64,000 nt of DNA from Tomocerus qinae (lineage: Eukaryota > Arthropoda > Collembola > Entomobryomorpha > Tomoceridae), in the NCBI GenBank assembly GCA_020055645.1, contig CM034549.1:5518001-5582000 (forward strand), in the 5' to 3' direction. The notes below the pieces were generated by a model. It was not told where the DNA came from. It ran no database searches and was given only the letters and a program-made list of their open reading frames with translations. The position numbers and the translations under genes were made by a program. Shown piece after piece: positions 12,850 through 23,569 of the stretch (its first letter is position 1; every line of letters starts with the position of its first letter).

Positions 12850-12858
12850 TATAAATAG
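12850..12858 (+). promoter_or_regulatory. TATA box TATAAATAG upstream of the secapin-like gene
   Basis: A consensus TATAAATAG lies about 140 nt upstream of the start codon at 12994. A transcription start about 30 nt downstream (near 12885) is expected. A possible 3' splice site (cctttgcag, ending near 12931) lies between, so the 5' UTR may be spliced. TATA promoters are common for highly expressed secreted-peptide genes; the assignment is inference from position. Confidence 0.45.
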
Positions 12859-12993
12859 AATTGCAATTCATGTCTTTACCGTTGCCCATTCTTCTCATGA
12901 CACACTGACCAATTAACTTATTCCTTTGCAGCTCCTCGCTTCAAAGTCACGCTCACTGACAACAAGCACAACATCAACAATTGCTTAAAAGAG

Positions 12994-13319
12994 ATGAAGA
13001 CGAACAGATGCGGAGAGTCGGCGGGAGGACGGCTGTTGCTGGTGCTGGCAGTGGCGCTGATGATGGCACTCCTGCTTGCGGGCACGGAGGCACAATCGGT
13101 GAACGGACTCGTTAGTGACGATGGCATGACCAACAATAAACATCTGAGTCCTACCAATTCCTTCTACGGAAAATGCCCATCCGGAACCAGCCTCGACCCT
13201 TTTGGTAGACTTACTATTAAACCCAATTCCCTTTAATGACTATCTCTAACAAATTCAAAAAATCGTTTTAAGGTCGCTGTCGTCGAGTGTTTGGGAGCAG
13301 CTCCAACCGATTTGGCTAA
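12994..13319 (+). CDS. Secapin-like small secreted peptide precursor, two exons
   Basis: My model is join(12994..13204, 13273..13319), about 85 aa, with a 68-nt intron (gtagac...ttttaag). A hydrophobic signal or anchor segment covers residues 13-33 (RLLLVLAVALMMALLLAG). The mature C-terminus reads KCPSGTSLDPFGR|CRRVFGSSSNRFG*. The CPxG...CRxV pattern, with exactly two cysteines, matches the arthropod secapin-like family of disulfide-looped peptides, whose known bee member is a venom peptide; family members also occur outside venoms and their roles are varied. Without splicing, exon 1 reads on to a stop at 13234 and the second cysteine is lost, so the spliced form is preferred. Venom function should not be assumed. 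Confidence 0.6.
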
Positions 13320-14046
13320 TGCCACAGTGTCAATGACACTTTTGACGATGAATGATGATGGACTGAAAAACAACAAATCAAACCAAAAAACAAACGACCT
13401 ATATACCTACTTATTATTTCACATTTATTACACTAACTAATATAAAATGTTAACTAATGGCTGGAGGAACGAGGACAAAAGTTTTTGGGAATAGAGATTT
13501 CGTGGGTTTCTAGCAAAAGTTTAAAGCATTTTTTCGAAAATAATATAATTTATTTTTTAGCACTTTTCGCAAAAAATTGCTAGCGGGATATTGTTTATGT
13601 ATATTTTACAAATGAATTCCTTTTTATGAACAAAACGTTAATACTTGAATTTGAATACACGCCTTCAAAGCATTTAATAAGATTGCACTGACTTGGAGAA
13701 TTAAAAACGGTGTTATTTTATGACAATAAATAATTAATAATAAATACACATATTTCGAAAATTTTATGGTTGTTTTGCGTTTGAAATTATTAAATATACG
13801 TACATATGTAAAGGATAATATAATATAAGGGTCTGTAGGCAAATGCGAGAAAAATTTATTTGAATATACGTTTTAATCACCAAGTCTGCATTTTTGTCGA
13901 CGACAAAAAGTTTTGCGAAAAAGTAAGTATTTTGGATTATTTAAATTTTAATTGTTCAGTCAGTTTAAGTTTTTCTTGTATAAAAGTTCTCTACATTAAA
14001 AGAAAATAATACTTTTAATAGTATACTTTTTACGTGTTAAAGTATT
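13320..14046. other. Intergenic A+T-rich DNA
   Basis: Holds the 3' UTR of the secapin-like gene and A+T-rich DNA. No coding exon, RNA gene or clear repeat could be supported. Confidence 0.4.
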
Positions 14047-14287
14047 GTCCCCCCAAACTAACATCGTTTGTACAGAAAAGATAGGAAACGTATCCCTTCT
14101 ATAGTAACAAACTTAACATAGGGTTGTCGCCCTTCCGGTGTGTGTTAAAATTGATTTTAACGTGTGAAAGCTATGTCACGCCCTTCTGCCCTGTGCAAAA
14201 TACATTTTGGGTATGGTCTCTAGGCTTAAACTTAAATGGAGATTGAACATTATCTTTACTGTACAAACGATGTTAGTTTGGGGGTAC
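14047..14287. mobile_element. MITE with ~30-bp terminal inverted repeats (CCCCCAAACTAACATCG family)
   Basis: CCCCCAAACTAACATCG near 14049-14066 continues into tttgtacag and is matched by its reverse complement near 14255-14285 (gtacaaacgatgttagtttggggg). The inside has no coding capacity. Parts of the same family recur at 18142-18256 and, inverted, at 19622-19725, both inside MGST3 intron 2. Confidence 0.7.
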
Positions 14288-15420
14288 AATAAATAATACT
14301 CTTCGTCAAATTTTCATCACGATTAGCGAACTGGGAATTTATTTTAAGAGGAAAAACTATTATAAAGGTAATTCATCGTGTGTTATCGTTATATAGCTAC
14401 CTACTCAAATTTCAAACTGGAATTTTAAAATCTTTTTGTTTATTGGTGGCGATGGTCAGCGACGTCAAATCACAAATACGAATAAGTCTCCCTGATGGCG
14501 ACAGAATGGAATTTAGAAATTAATTGACTTAACTTTTCTTTGCCAGGCAAAAAAGATGTTTGGCTCGTTTGTCTACTTCTTCGAAAACAAACAGATAATT
14601 TGGAAGATTCACGTATATTAATTACAGAACTACCAAAGATGTCTCAAAGCAAAACGACTGCAGGCCAAAACGAGCAGAGACAATCCCACAATTCCATAAG
14701 AACCTTGCGCTCTGGAGGATTTAAAAATAAAATAATTAAATAATATATTAAAAAAATATATACATATTTACAGTTAATCTTACATATTTACTACATCATT
14801 ATAATAATAGCTGCACAAATGTCCTTTAACATATACTTACGACTTTCAAATTTTTACTTCATAGGCTGATTATAGTCAGAAACCCAAATTTCGAGTTTCA
14901 AAACGATATCTTTCATAGAAATCGTTTTATGATTTTTTGAATTTCGAATTTTAACATTGAAGGAGTGGGAGAAAACGCTCCAATCTGTCACGTTTTGTCC
15001 AGATACTCCTCCTACAGTTTTCATCCGATCTTTACCAAACTTTTCCTGACCTACTCGACTTAATAAAGAAGACGGTAGCCACTCCAGTTTTTTATTTTTT
15101 AGTAGAAAATATTTTGCCAGTGAATTTCAAAAATTTGACAAAGTCCTACTCTTTAAGCAGGCAGGCCTCCGCAATGTAAAGGGATTAGTGTCCCTTTCAC
15201 TTCGAACGGGGCGACCGCCACGCGGAGTCAAACTATTAATAGCAAGGCGACGTTTATTTAGTTTGTATCATGTGGTTGTGGATTGAATAGGTTTACTTGA
15301 CTTGACATAGGATTGGTTAATTAATGTAACGGGGTAGGTAGAGAATAGTTAGAAATAACGAGGACGATTAAAATTGTGGTAGCTAATTGAAATAAGAGAG
15401 CTAATTAAAATGAAGAGGTG
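14288..15420. other. Intergenic DNA, no supported gene
   Basis: A 67-codon frame at 14540 follows a good acceptor (ctttgccag) but has no recognisable protein features. The rest looks like decayed repeats. Nothing else is supported. Confidence 0.35.
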
Positions 15421-16235
15421 AAAATGACGCAAAAATTTAAGATGACGGGAATATTTAAAATAAAGAGATATTTAAAATGACAGGAATGTTTAAAATGACG
15501 AGGTTATTTAAAATGACGTTAATAGATTTAAAACAACGAGGTTATTTAAAATGACGTTAATAGATTTAAAACAACGAGGTTATTTAAAATGACGTTAATA
15601 GATTTAAAACAACGAGGTTATTTAAAATGACGTTAATAGATTTAAAACAACGAGGTTATTCAAAATGAAGGGGTGATTCTAAACGACGAAATTATTTAAA
15701 ACGACGTCTATTTAAAATGTGAGGTCATTTACAATGACGTCTATTTAAAATGACGGGGTCATTTACCAGGGCTGCACCCAGAAAAAACTTTGGGGGGGGG
15801 GGCGACAAATTATTAGAGAAAAAAGAAAAATTTGTAAGTGGCAGCGTTATTGAAAATGACCGGGTTATTTAAAATGACGGCGTAATTTAAAATGACGGCG
15901 TAATTTAAAATGACGGCGTAATTTAAAATGACGGCGTAATTTAAAATGACGGCGTAATTTAAAATGACGGCGTAATTTAAAATGACGGCGTAATTTAAAA
16001 TGACGGCGTAATTTAAAATGACGGAGCTATTGAAAATGACGGAGTTATTGAAAATGACGGAGTTATTGAAAATGACGGAGTTATTGAAAATGACGGGGTT
16101 ATTGAAAATCACTGGGATATTCAAAATGACGGTGGGATTTAAAATGACGGGATTATTTAAAATGACGTCTATTTACAATGATGGGGTAATTAAAATGACG
16201 GAGTGATGTAAATTGACGGGGGGATTTAAAATTAT
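15420..16235. repeat. Tandem minisatellite built on ATTTAAAATGACG (18-bp and 38-bp units)
   Basis: Two related arrays are visible. Around 15494-15662 a 38-bp unit (aggttatttaaaatgacg + ttaatagatttaaaacaacg) repeats about four times. From about 15858 to 16020 an 18-bp unit, AATTTAAAATGACGGCGT, repeats about eight to nine times, then changes to GAGTTATTGAAAATGACG for about four more. Because 18 is divisible by three, both strands stay open and make spurious repeat proteins (MTELLK... and NYAVIL...). It is interrupted at 15766-15840 by a hAT-like end and a G-run. Confidence 0.85.
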
Positions 16236-17196
16236 ATGTTATGTCCATATAATATTAATGATATAATTAAAATCAGGGGCTCATGAAAGGACTTCAAACA
16301 TTTACTTTAATTTCGCTGCTTAGTTAAATGATGTTGAATTTAGTGTACTATTATTATGTTGATTCGATAAGTATTGTATTTGGTTCCCCGTCCGTAGGAT
16401 GTTGTAGCCATGCATCAAGCAATGTTTTAAACATTTTAATCTGTTAATTTTCATACTTTTTTTAATGCATAATATGCAAACTCATGATCTACCGCCCCCA
16501 TTAACGGGTTACTCACTTTTCGATCGGAGAATGGGCCTATTTCTAGTAATTACTACACGTGGAGCCCTAGACTTATTTTCTATTGGAAGTTTTGAAAGAA
16601 CTAAATTTAAGGAAAACAAATACTTAAAACGTGAAAGATCAGACAAAAAAATCTTCCATGATCAAAAATAATAGTGCTTTCGATCTTTTATGAGCATTTT
16701 TCAACTTCTGTCATATTTGTTGACATTTTATTCTGAGATATTTTTCATAGGGAGACATTCGAGGCAGGCTATCTGCTCTCAGGATTTGTCAATCCCTATG
16801 TATGAGGTTGGGTTAGGGTTTAAAACCCCAAAGTAAGGTTTTCTCGAAAACTTGAAACTTCTGGGCAAAAATTATAGAGACAAAATTAATAAAGATAATA
16901 ATTTATCATTGGATATAAAATCCTCCTACTCCTACCCCCCAATCCCTAAGCCAAATTAGAAATTACCAACCCGCGGCAAATCCCCATAGAAAATCTCAAA
17001 AATGAAATTTTTGTGACGTCGCGTCATCTGCGGTACATTTTAAATGGGAAATTCTCATTTAGAAAAAATTGATTTCCAACAAATCCCATTTAAAAAGTAC
17101 TGCAGATGACGTCACTTTCCAATAGCAACAAAATATTATGATCATTTGCCTTTCCTTCTGTATTCTAGGTTCTTTGAATGATACAGATACAACGCA
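16236..17196. other. Noncoding, decayed repeats, probably within MGST3 intron 3
   Basis: Near 17017-17120 there is an imperfect inverted repeat (gtcatctgcggtacattttaaatggg against cccatttaaaaagtactgcagatgac), probably a small MITE. I looked for the missing last exon of MGST3 here on the minus strand and did not find one. Confidence 0.4.
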
Positions 17197-17517
17197 AGCA
17201 CGTATCCAGTAGGGGGCAGGAGGGGCGCAGCGCTCCCCCTAAATCTGAGAAAAAGAAAAGATTTTTTCCAAAAAAGGCCAAAAATTGCAAAAATTTTTCG
17301 CGCCTCGCATAACCTAACCTAACCTAATCATGTATAATAAATGCGTTAACAAAAAGGGGTTGACAATTTGGGGCTCTCCCAAACAAATGTATCGTCTTCA
17401 ACTTCAACCTTTAATTACCGGCTTGTCGAACTAATTATTATTATTAAATTATTGGGATTTTTAACCTTTTTTGACCAAAAATCGGCCTGGGCCAGGGCCC
17501 CCCTCTGGATACGTGCT
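17197..17517. mobile_element. Non-autonomous DNA element with AGCACGTATCCAG terminal repeats
   Basis: AGCACGTATCCAG at 17197-17209 is matched by CTGGATACGTGCT at 17505-17517. The inside has GGGGC-rich flanks and a G/A-rich 'ctgagaaaaagaaaag' stretch but no coding capacity. A second, shorter copy with the same ends lies at 34172-34338, so this is a family. It lies just downstream of MGST3 exon 3, presumably in intron 3. Confidence 0.6.
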
Positions 17518-17592
17518 TGAAGCACTGCCTATGTTTTGCAGTTTCTCCCCGTATAAAAAGAGTCAAGTAGCAATTTGTTCTTCTTTTCTTAC

Positions 17593-20539
17593 CTTTTGTT
17601 CGGGTCTCCGGTGTAATACCCTCGTGCGTAATTAATTCTACCAATGATCCAAATAATTCCTCCGAGAGTACATAGGTATGGCATTTCCAACCCTCCGACC
17701 ATCAATAGAAACAGAAACTGTGGATAGCTTTCGAGAGTATTTTGGTGGGCCCTGTAAATACAAAAATTAATTTATTACTAAAAACATCACGGAATTATTT
17801 TCTGAGACACATATCCAGAAATTTGGTTAAGGGAGGCGGCATTAACCAAAAAAGTGACACAAATGAGACACATTCGCGGGAAGTGCGAAAAAATGCGATT
17901 TTTGGCCTTGGGAAAACATTTTCCCTTTTCCTCAGATTTAGGTTAAGCTGCGGTCCCCGGTCAGGGCCGCAGCCAGGGGGAGAGCCAGGCCCTCCTCCCC
18001 CGAAATCGAAGAAAGAAAAGGAATTTTTGCTTTAAAACCCAAAAAGTTTTCATTTGTCGCCCCCCCCCCCCCATTTCTGGCTGCGGCCCTGTCCTCGGTC
18101 CCTACTGGATAGTTCGATTCTTCTTAGCTATTGTTCTCGTGAACTAACATCGGTTGTACAGAAAAGATACGAACCCTATCCCTTTAATACTAAATCAGTT
18201 TCCATAGGGTTAGATTTGTCGCCCGTCCGGTGTGTGTTAAAATGGGATTTAACGTGGGTGGTCAGGGAAAATAGTATTAAATTTCATGTTTTAGTAAATA
18301 ATAAAATCTCTATGGATATTATTTAAAATTATGAATACTACTCAAAAAACCAGAATACAAAGCCCGTCCTATGCATAATATATTGAACTTTTCTGTAGGT
18401 ATAAGAATTGCGATTTTGACTGTGACACTATGACTATTCGTAACATCTTCGGCTATATAGACCACCGTTCTGTTCCGTCTTCCGATTTGATTGACTATTT
18501 TCAATTATTGCTTATGAATATCTTCATGGTACGAAGGATCCCGCCATCAAATTCACTTAAAACCTGCAGACACACTAGATGTCCAAGGTAATACAGATAT
18601 CGGTAATTGCCTGTGAGTAACGGCTGGAGAAGTTGTAGAGCCAATTTAGGTAATTTATCTATTTGTTTCTAGTTTTGAATGAATTTTCCTTAAAACAGTG
18701 AAAATAGTTGTCCTATTACGTTATGTAATACAATTTTATTCAATGATATACCAAAACACAAACACACAAAAATGTTTTGCAAGATTTATATTTTAGCGCC
18801 TATCCAGCCAAGGATATATAATTAGTTGACAGATCAGACAATTTACTAAGCTACTTGACTACCAAGTTGGTCATGGGCAATACAAAAATTTCGACTTTTT
18901 TTCGCAAAGTCCCTAAGGATCTGAGACGACTGGTCCTAGACACATATAGTAAATTTGAAAAAGATGCATCGATACTTTCTTCATCGTTTCCTTATTGAAA
19001 ATTTCACACTTTCAACTTTGTTGTCTAAGATATCGCAGTTTTTAACTTAACATTTTGACCAATAAACCAAGTTTCAATTTTCAAACTGCAGTATTTTAGA
19101 AAAAGAAGTCGAAAGTGTGAAATTTTCAATAAGGAAACGATGAAGAAAGTTTCGATGTATCTTTTTCAAATTTACTATATGTGTGTATGACCAGTCGTCT
19201 CAGATCCTTAGGGACTTTGCTAAAAAAAAGTTAAGGGCCAATTTGATAGTCAGTGTAACTAGCTGTAACTAGGAATACCCCCACCTTAATCTGTGAAAGC
19301 TATGTCACGCCTTACTGCCCTGTACGAAAGTCATTTTGGATATGATCGCTAGGCTGTTTCCAGTTTCGGGGCTCCATCATCCGTAGCTTCATGTTTTTAT
19401 CATTAATTTGTAATGAGTTACGTTTCAATAATTGATAATTACAATTATAAGGTTAATAAAAAGGTAATTTGTTTGAACATGTACAGAGTGCAGACTGAAA
19501 ATAACCATTGCCCAATTTTATATGTTTTTCACATTCCTGCCCCGAAACTGGAAACAGCCTAGCGATCATATCCAAATGACTTTCGTACAGGGCAGTAAGG
19601 CGTGACATAGCTTTCACAGGTTAAAACCCATTTTAACACACACCGGACGGGCGACAAATCTAACCCTATGGAAACTGATTTAAGCATTAAAGGGATAGGG
19701 TTCGTATCTTTACTGTACAGACGACCTTTCGTCATTACCATACCATTTAATTTACCATTTGTAGTCATTGTAGTACACGTACCTTTGAATGCAATTGAAA
19801 GCCATGTTGTCAGAGGAGTACATTGCAGGGTAGGGTACTTTGAATTCTTGTCTTGCCTGGCCCACTTTGATAGCCTGAAATAAAATAATATTTTAACCAA
19901 GGTACGTAACAAACGTAAAACAAGTGGCAGTTATACCATCTACTCTGCTACTGGGGCTTTGGAATTGTGGTCATTATTATTATTATTATGACTGGCAGGG
20001 TGTAGACTCTAGACCCTCTAGACAACCCTGCCAGCTAAGCTGTCCTTTGAAAATTTTGATAATTTTTGTAATTTAGTGGAATGACCCATTTCAAATTAAC
20101 AAAGGATCCCTCCGTCAATTAAGTTAGTACAAATTTAATTTTTCGTTTGTCTGTGAATCTACCAAATGCCAGCCATTTTATGATAGGCTACCTATTTACA
20201 TGCAACCACCACACCCTTCATTTTTCAACTTTTCTCCCACAATGGAGAGATCACGGAAGTGTAATATACTAATAAACACAATTCAATGTTGACCACAAGT
20301 TATAATAGTTAAATAGTAAATAAGAAGACGTCAAGTTTGCTGACCTTCCAAGTGAGGAGCATGACAGAACCAATGGCAGTGAGTACAACGTAGCCATAAC
20401 CACTTGGAATGACGAAAGGTGACGTTCTTACAACCGCTCCGACAGTAGAGGGAGATGTTCCTAATCCTCCAAGAACCTTTTTACCACTGCTGATAATTTT
20501 AGTTGTCCCCGGGCAGGGTTTTCCTCCGATTTTTGTCAT
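17593..20539 (-). CDS. MGST3: Microsomal glutathione S-transferase 3 (MAPEG family), last exon not found
   Basis: MGST3 is a membrane enzyme of the ER/outer mitochondrial membrane with glutathione transferase and peroxidase activity. My model is complement(17593..17751, 19783..19874, 20345..20539), all GT-AG and in phase, giving 148 aa plus a split codon. Exon 1 ends with the first membrane segment ([19 protein letters not shown]). Exon 2 has the loop [17 protein letters not shown] and FNCIQ. Exon 3 has the MAPEG core [13 protein letters not shown], a second membrane segment and [16 protein letters not shown]. These are the family's conserved glutathione-site and helix motifs. It has about 42 extra N-terminal residues (Gly/Ser/Thr/Lys-rich) before the usual start. 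The last ~35-40 residues should lie downstream of the 17593 donor but are not recognisable; transposons fill that space, so the exon may be remote, or the copy may be broken. Confidence 0.85.
17962..18091. mobile_element. hAT-type MITE (CAGGGCCGCAGCCAG ends) with near-perfect 8-bp target duplication
   Basis: CAGGGCCGCAGCCAG at 17962-17976 is matched exactly by CTGGCTGCGGCCCTG at 18077-18091. The flanks are tccccggt (17954-17961) and tcctcggt (18092-18099), an 8-bp target duplication with one mismatch, as expected for hAT. The 130-bp body has a C-run and no coding capacity. Similar ends occur at 15766 and 63544-63686. It lies in MGST3 intron 2. Confidence 0.75.
18893..19232. repeat. ~340-bp near-perfect palindrome (foldback) in MGST3 intron 2
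   Basis: The left arm (about 18895-19055, starting CGACTTTTTTTCGCAAAGTC) pairs with the right arm (about 19066-19232, ending GGGACTTTGCTAAAAAAAAG). Arms are ~160 nt, almost fully complementary, with a very short centre. A half copy (aaagtccctaaggatctga) lies near 21486. Transcribed within the MGST3 pre-mRNA, this would form a long double-stranded hairpin. It has no coding capacity. Confidence 0.8.
19291..19619. repeat. Foldback with ~80-bp arms in MGST3 intron 2
   Basis: The left arm 19291-19371 (ctgtgaaagctatgtcacgc ... gtttccagtttcgggg) is matched by the right arm 19540-19619 with about one indel. The loop is ~168 nt. The arms carry an end fragment of the 14047-14287 MITE family, and the right arm runs straight into more of that family (19622-19725) in inverse orientation to the copy at 18142-18256. 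Confidence 0.75.
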
Positions 20540-22737
20540 TTTCACGGACCCTGATAAATGATCACATTCCTCCTAATAAAAGTTTTCTACTTTTCTTGTC
20601 ATAAACCACCTAGCAAGGATTTTTACAACCAAATAATAGAGTTTTGTTGTTTTCATAAAAATGATTGATTTACTTAGCAACAGAAGTTACCGACGAAAAT
20701 GTGGAGTAGCGTCCAAAATACCAACATGCGGCATTTCCAGGCACTTTGGATTTTTGTGTTACTTAATTTATTTCCAATCGTTTGGAAAAAAATTTTTCGC
20801 CACGGGGAAGCATAGGGAAATAATAATTGAAGTTGCTAGATGAAGAAGTCGACATTTCAATTTTATTTTCGTTGACAACCGAAATATATAATTTTGAATT
20901 ACAAAGTGGTGGAATTCCGAGTTGAAAGGTAGCCGACAACTAACAAAGAGTATGGAAAATCTCCTTCGAAACTGCACTATATAGATTACAATACAAAACA
21001 AGGTCAGCAGATTTAAATAGTTCGAATGAACCAAAAATAATTTATTATCTGGACCCTTTTATATGTCTTGCTCCTATACCAGACAACTAAACGTAGTCAT
21101 TTCAACCATAAGAAATCTTTTCTATTCGAAACCAAAAAATGTATAAAAGATATTTTATAAAGTAGTCACAATCATCAAAAATCTGGAACTAAATCTGAAG
21201 ATTATGTTGAGTTTATTTACATCCATCATTTTTCGGTAAATTATAATTTCGGGTTTATTACAAAAAAATTTTTATCTTTCAACTGCAGTCCTGAATTTTT
21301 ACTTAATATGAGGATGTCAATCTTTTAAGGTGCACAACTATATGCAAACTGAACCAAAGCAATCCAAAAGTGTTCAGATTCGCAAATTAGAAAATCTATA
21401 TGGATACTTATCACTATGCCTCTTGATTACCATGTTCATCTTGGACAAGAGATACAAGTGAAAAAATTGTATGACATTTTTATCAAAGTCCCTAAGGATC
21501 TGAACTTGTTGTTTCATTTGTCATTTGTATTGAAGATATCACGATTTAAAAGTTACAAACACTAAAATATTAGTTACAACTCTTAATCAGAAAGGTTTGA
21601 AAATTGAGCATTAATTTCAAGTCATTTTAGTTAAATCCAAAGTTAGAAATTCAGAATTCCAAATTGATACATCTATATTCAAATTTATTTTGCATAGGGG
21701 CATTATTTAATTTCATAAGACTCAGGACAATGTATTTTGGTCATTTTGAATAACTTTAAAAGATCAGGTCTCAGAATAGTTTATGAGGTTTAAATTTCAA
21801 CCAATCAATCAACCAAGTCTTGATAATTTTTCTAGGAACGTAAAAAATACAATGCGCATGTGTACACGCTTGCGTAATTCGTATATTTCAAGTGAAATTA
21901 AATTTATCGAAAATTTTGAAATAAATGCCATGTACCCTATTTATTTCAGTATTTCATTTTTCAAGGAAGAGGATGAAATATTTCTCGAAATATTTCAAAA
22001 ATTTCGACTATTTATTTCCGAGAAATAAGTGCCATGTCTGGTCATGTGTTCTGAAGGATACGACTTTGTGTGATATCCTTCAGTCGTCGGCTACATTTTA
22101 CTTTGGCTAGTGGGTAACTTAAAATATAATATCATTCAAGGTATTTTATATGGTCCACACCAAATATCAATTGCGAACGTCAAAAAAACGGTCAAGTTTC
22201 GAATAGAATGGAATTTAGTGCGGTCATCCACCAGGGTCACATTTTTGACTCTGGGTGTATAGAATTGCTACAATGATTCTCCATTATGCATACTTACGCC
22301 GGATTTTCGGGTATTTTGTATTTCAAAATTTTATATTTCCGTTAGCAACGAAAATAAAATTGAAATGTCGACTTCTTCATCTAGCAACTTCAATTTTATT
22401 ATTATTGTCGCCCGATGTTAAATTACATTTATTGCACCTGCGTGATGTTACATTTCCTCCCGTATTATTACCCTTGTTTCGCAATTACATTTGCTCCCAG
22501 TTACATCTGCTCTCTATTACTTTTACTCTCGGTTGCACCTGCTACCGTCAAAAAAAATAGGGAGAAACGGCATAACGAAATTCAAAACTGGTAATACATT
22601 TTTTTCATTTAAATTTATAACATTTTTACAGTATTAATGTCTTAGTTATTATATAGTATTTTTTACTTAGAAAACTTTTGTTAACGAAGCCTGCCCGATT
22701 ACTCAATAAAATAAATTATTAATAACGTGCAGATACA
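20540..22737. other. Upstream region of MGST3; paired inverted repeat, no other gene
   Basis: Expected to hold the MGST3 promoter and 5' UTR. About 80-90 bp at 20811-20905 (containing gctagatgaagaagtcgaca) reappears inverted at 22310-22405 (tgtcgacttcttcatctagc), 1.4 kb apart, so the block may be a foldback element. A stretch at 22430-22550 (short atta/tgctcc words) is related to 34385-34435. No supported coding exon. Confidence 0.45.
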
Positions 22738-22740
22738 TAT

Positions 22741-22985
22741 GGGTGGCGCAGAATGATGTATACATGAACATTATCCTCGACGATTCCACAAAGACTGAAA
22801 TCACATGGTGTTACATCCGGTGATCTTGGTGGCCATGAAACCGGTCCTACCCTACCGATCCATTTGTAAGGGAATTGGGTATATCAAACCATTTGTCCAA
22901 GTCTGAAAGTGTGCCGGTGTCCCATCTTGCACACTGACTAAACGATTGTGATTTGAAAATTATTAGAATAGCTGGCCAATTAAGT
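22741..22985 (-). pseudogene. Mariner-type transposase fragment (C-terminal), defective
   Basis: Minus-strand translation shows the mariner/IS630 signature QDGTPAHF (second catalytic Asp) and, after a frame shift, GPVSWPPRSPDVTPCDFSL, then runs directly into the terminal repeat. Stops and shifts make it non-functional. It forms one arm of an inverted pair with the copy starting at 23160. Confidence 0.75.
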
Positions 22986-23569
22986 CATTTATTAGCTTTG
23001 CTAATTACCGATCCCCATTGCAGATTCCATTAAAAAACAGAGGTCCGAGGATTACGCCTGACCAAAATACTGCCCAACAACAGCAAATTGTTTTACTCTC
23101 TAACTATGATGGAGTAACGTGTAACGAACGGCCGGTATTCAGCAATGCTAAATGACTGAATTTCCAAGATATTAAGTAATTTCAAATCAATATCGTTTAG
23201 TCATTATGCAAAATGGGACACCGGCGTATTTCAGATTTCAGGCTTGATGCTAGAGAATGGTTTGATACCCACTTCGCTGACAGATGGATTGGTAGGGAAG
23301 GACCGGTTTCATGGCCACCATAAGATCACCAGACTTAAGGTGGGGGACACCCTACTACTAGGCAACTAGCGGAATTCGTTCGAAGCAAAATTTTCCTACT
23401 GGAATGATATCGCAAGAAAAGTTTAGGTAGAATTCTCAGTTGTTCAACCGGGCGCATTCAAACAGTAGAATCAATGGGATAGAATGCGGTAGAAGGAAAC
23501 AGACTAGTTTGTTTATTGTTTACTACTGAAAGTTTACTATTTGGTATTTGGAAATTTTGAATAGTCATA

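Noticed and set aside
15813-16206. Open frames on both strands with repeated MTELLK and NYAVIL units
   Set aside because: They are produced by an 18-bp minisatellite; no start context, splice signals or protein features.
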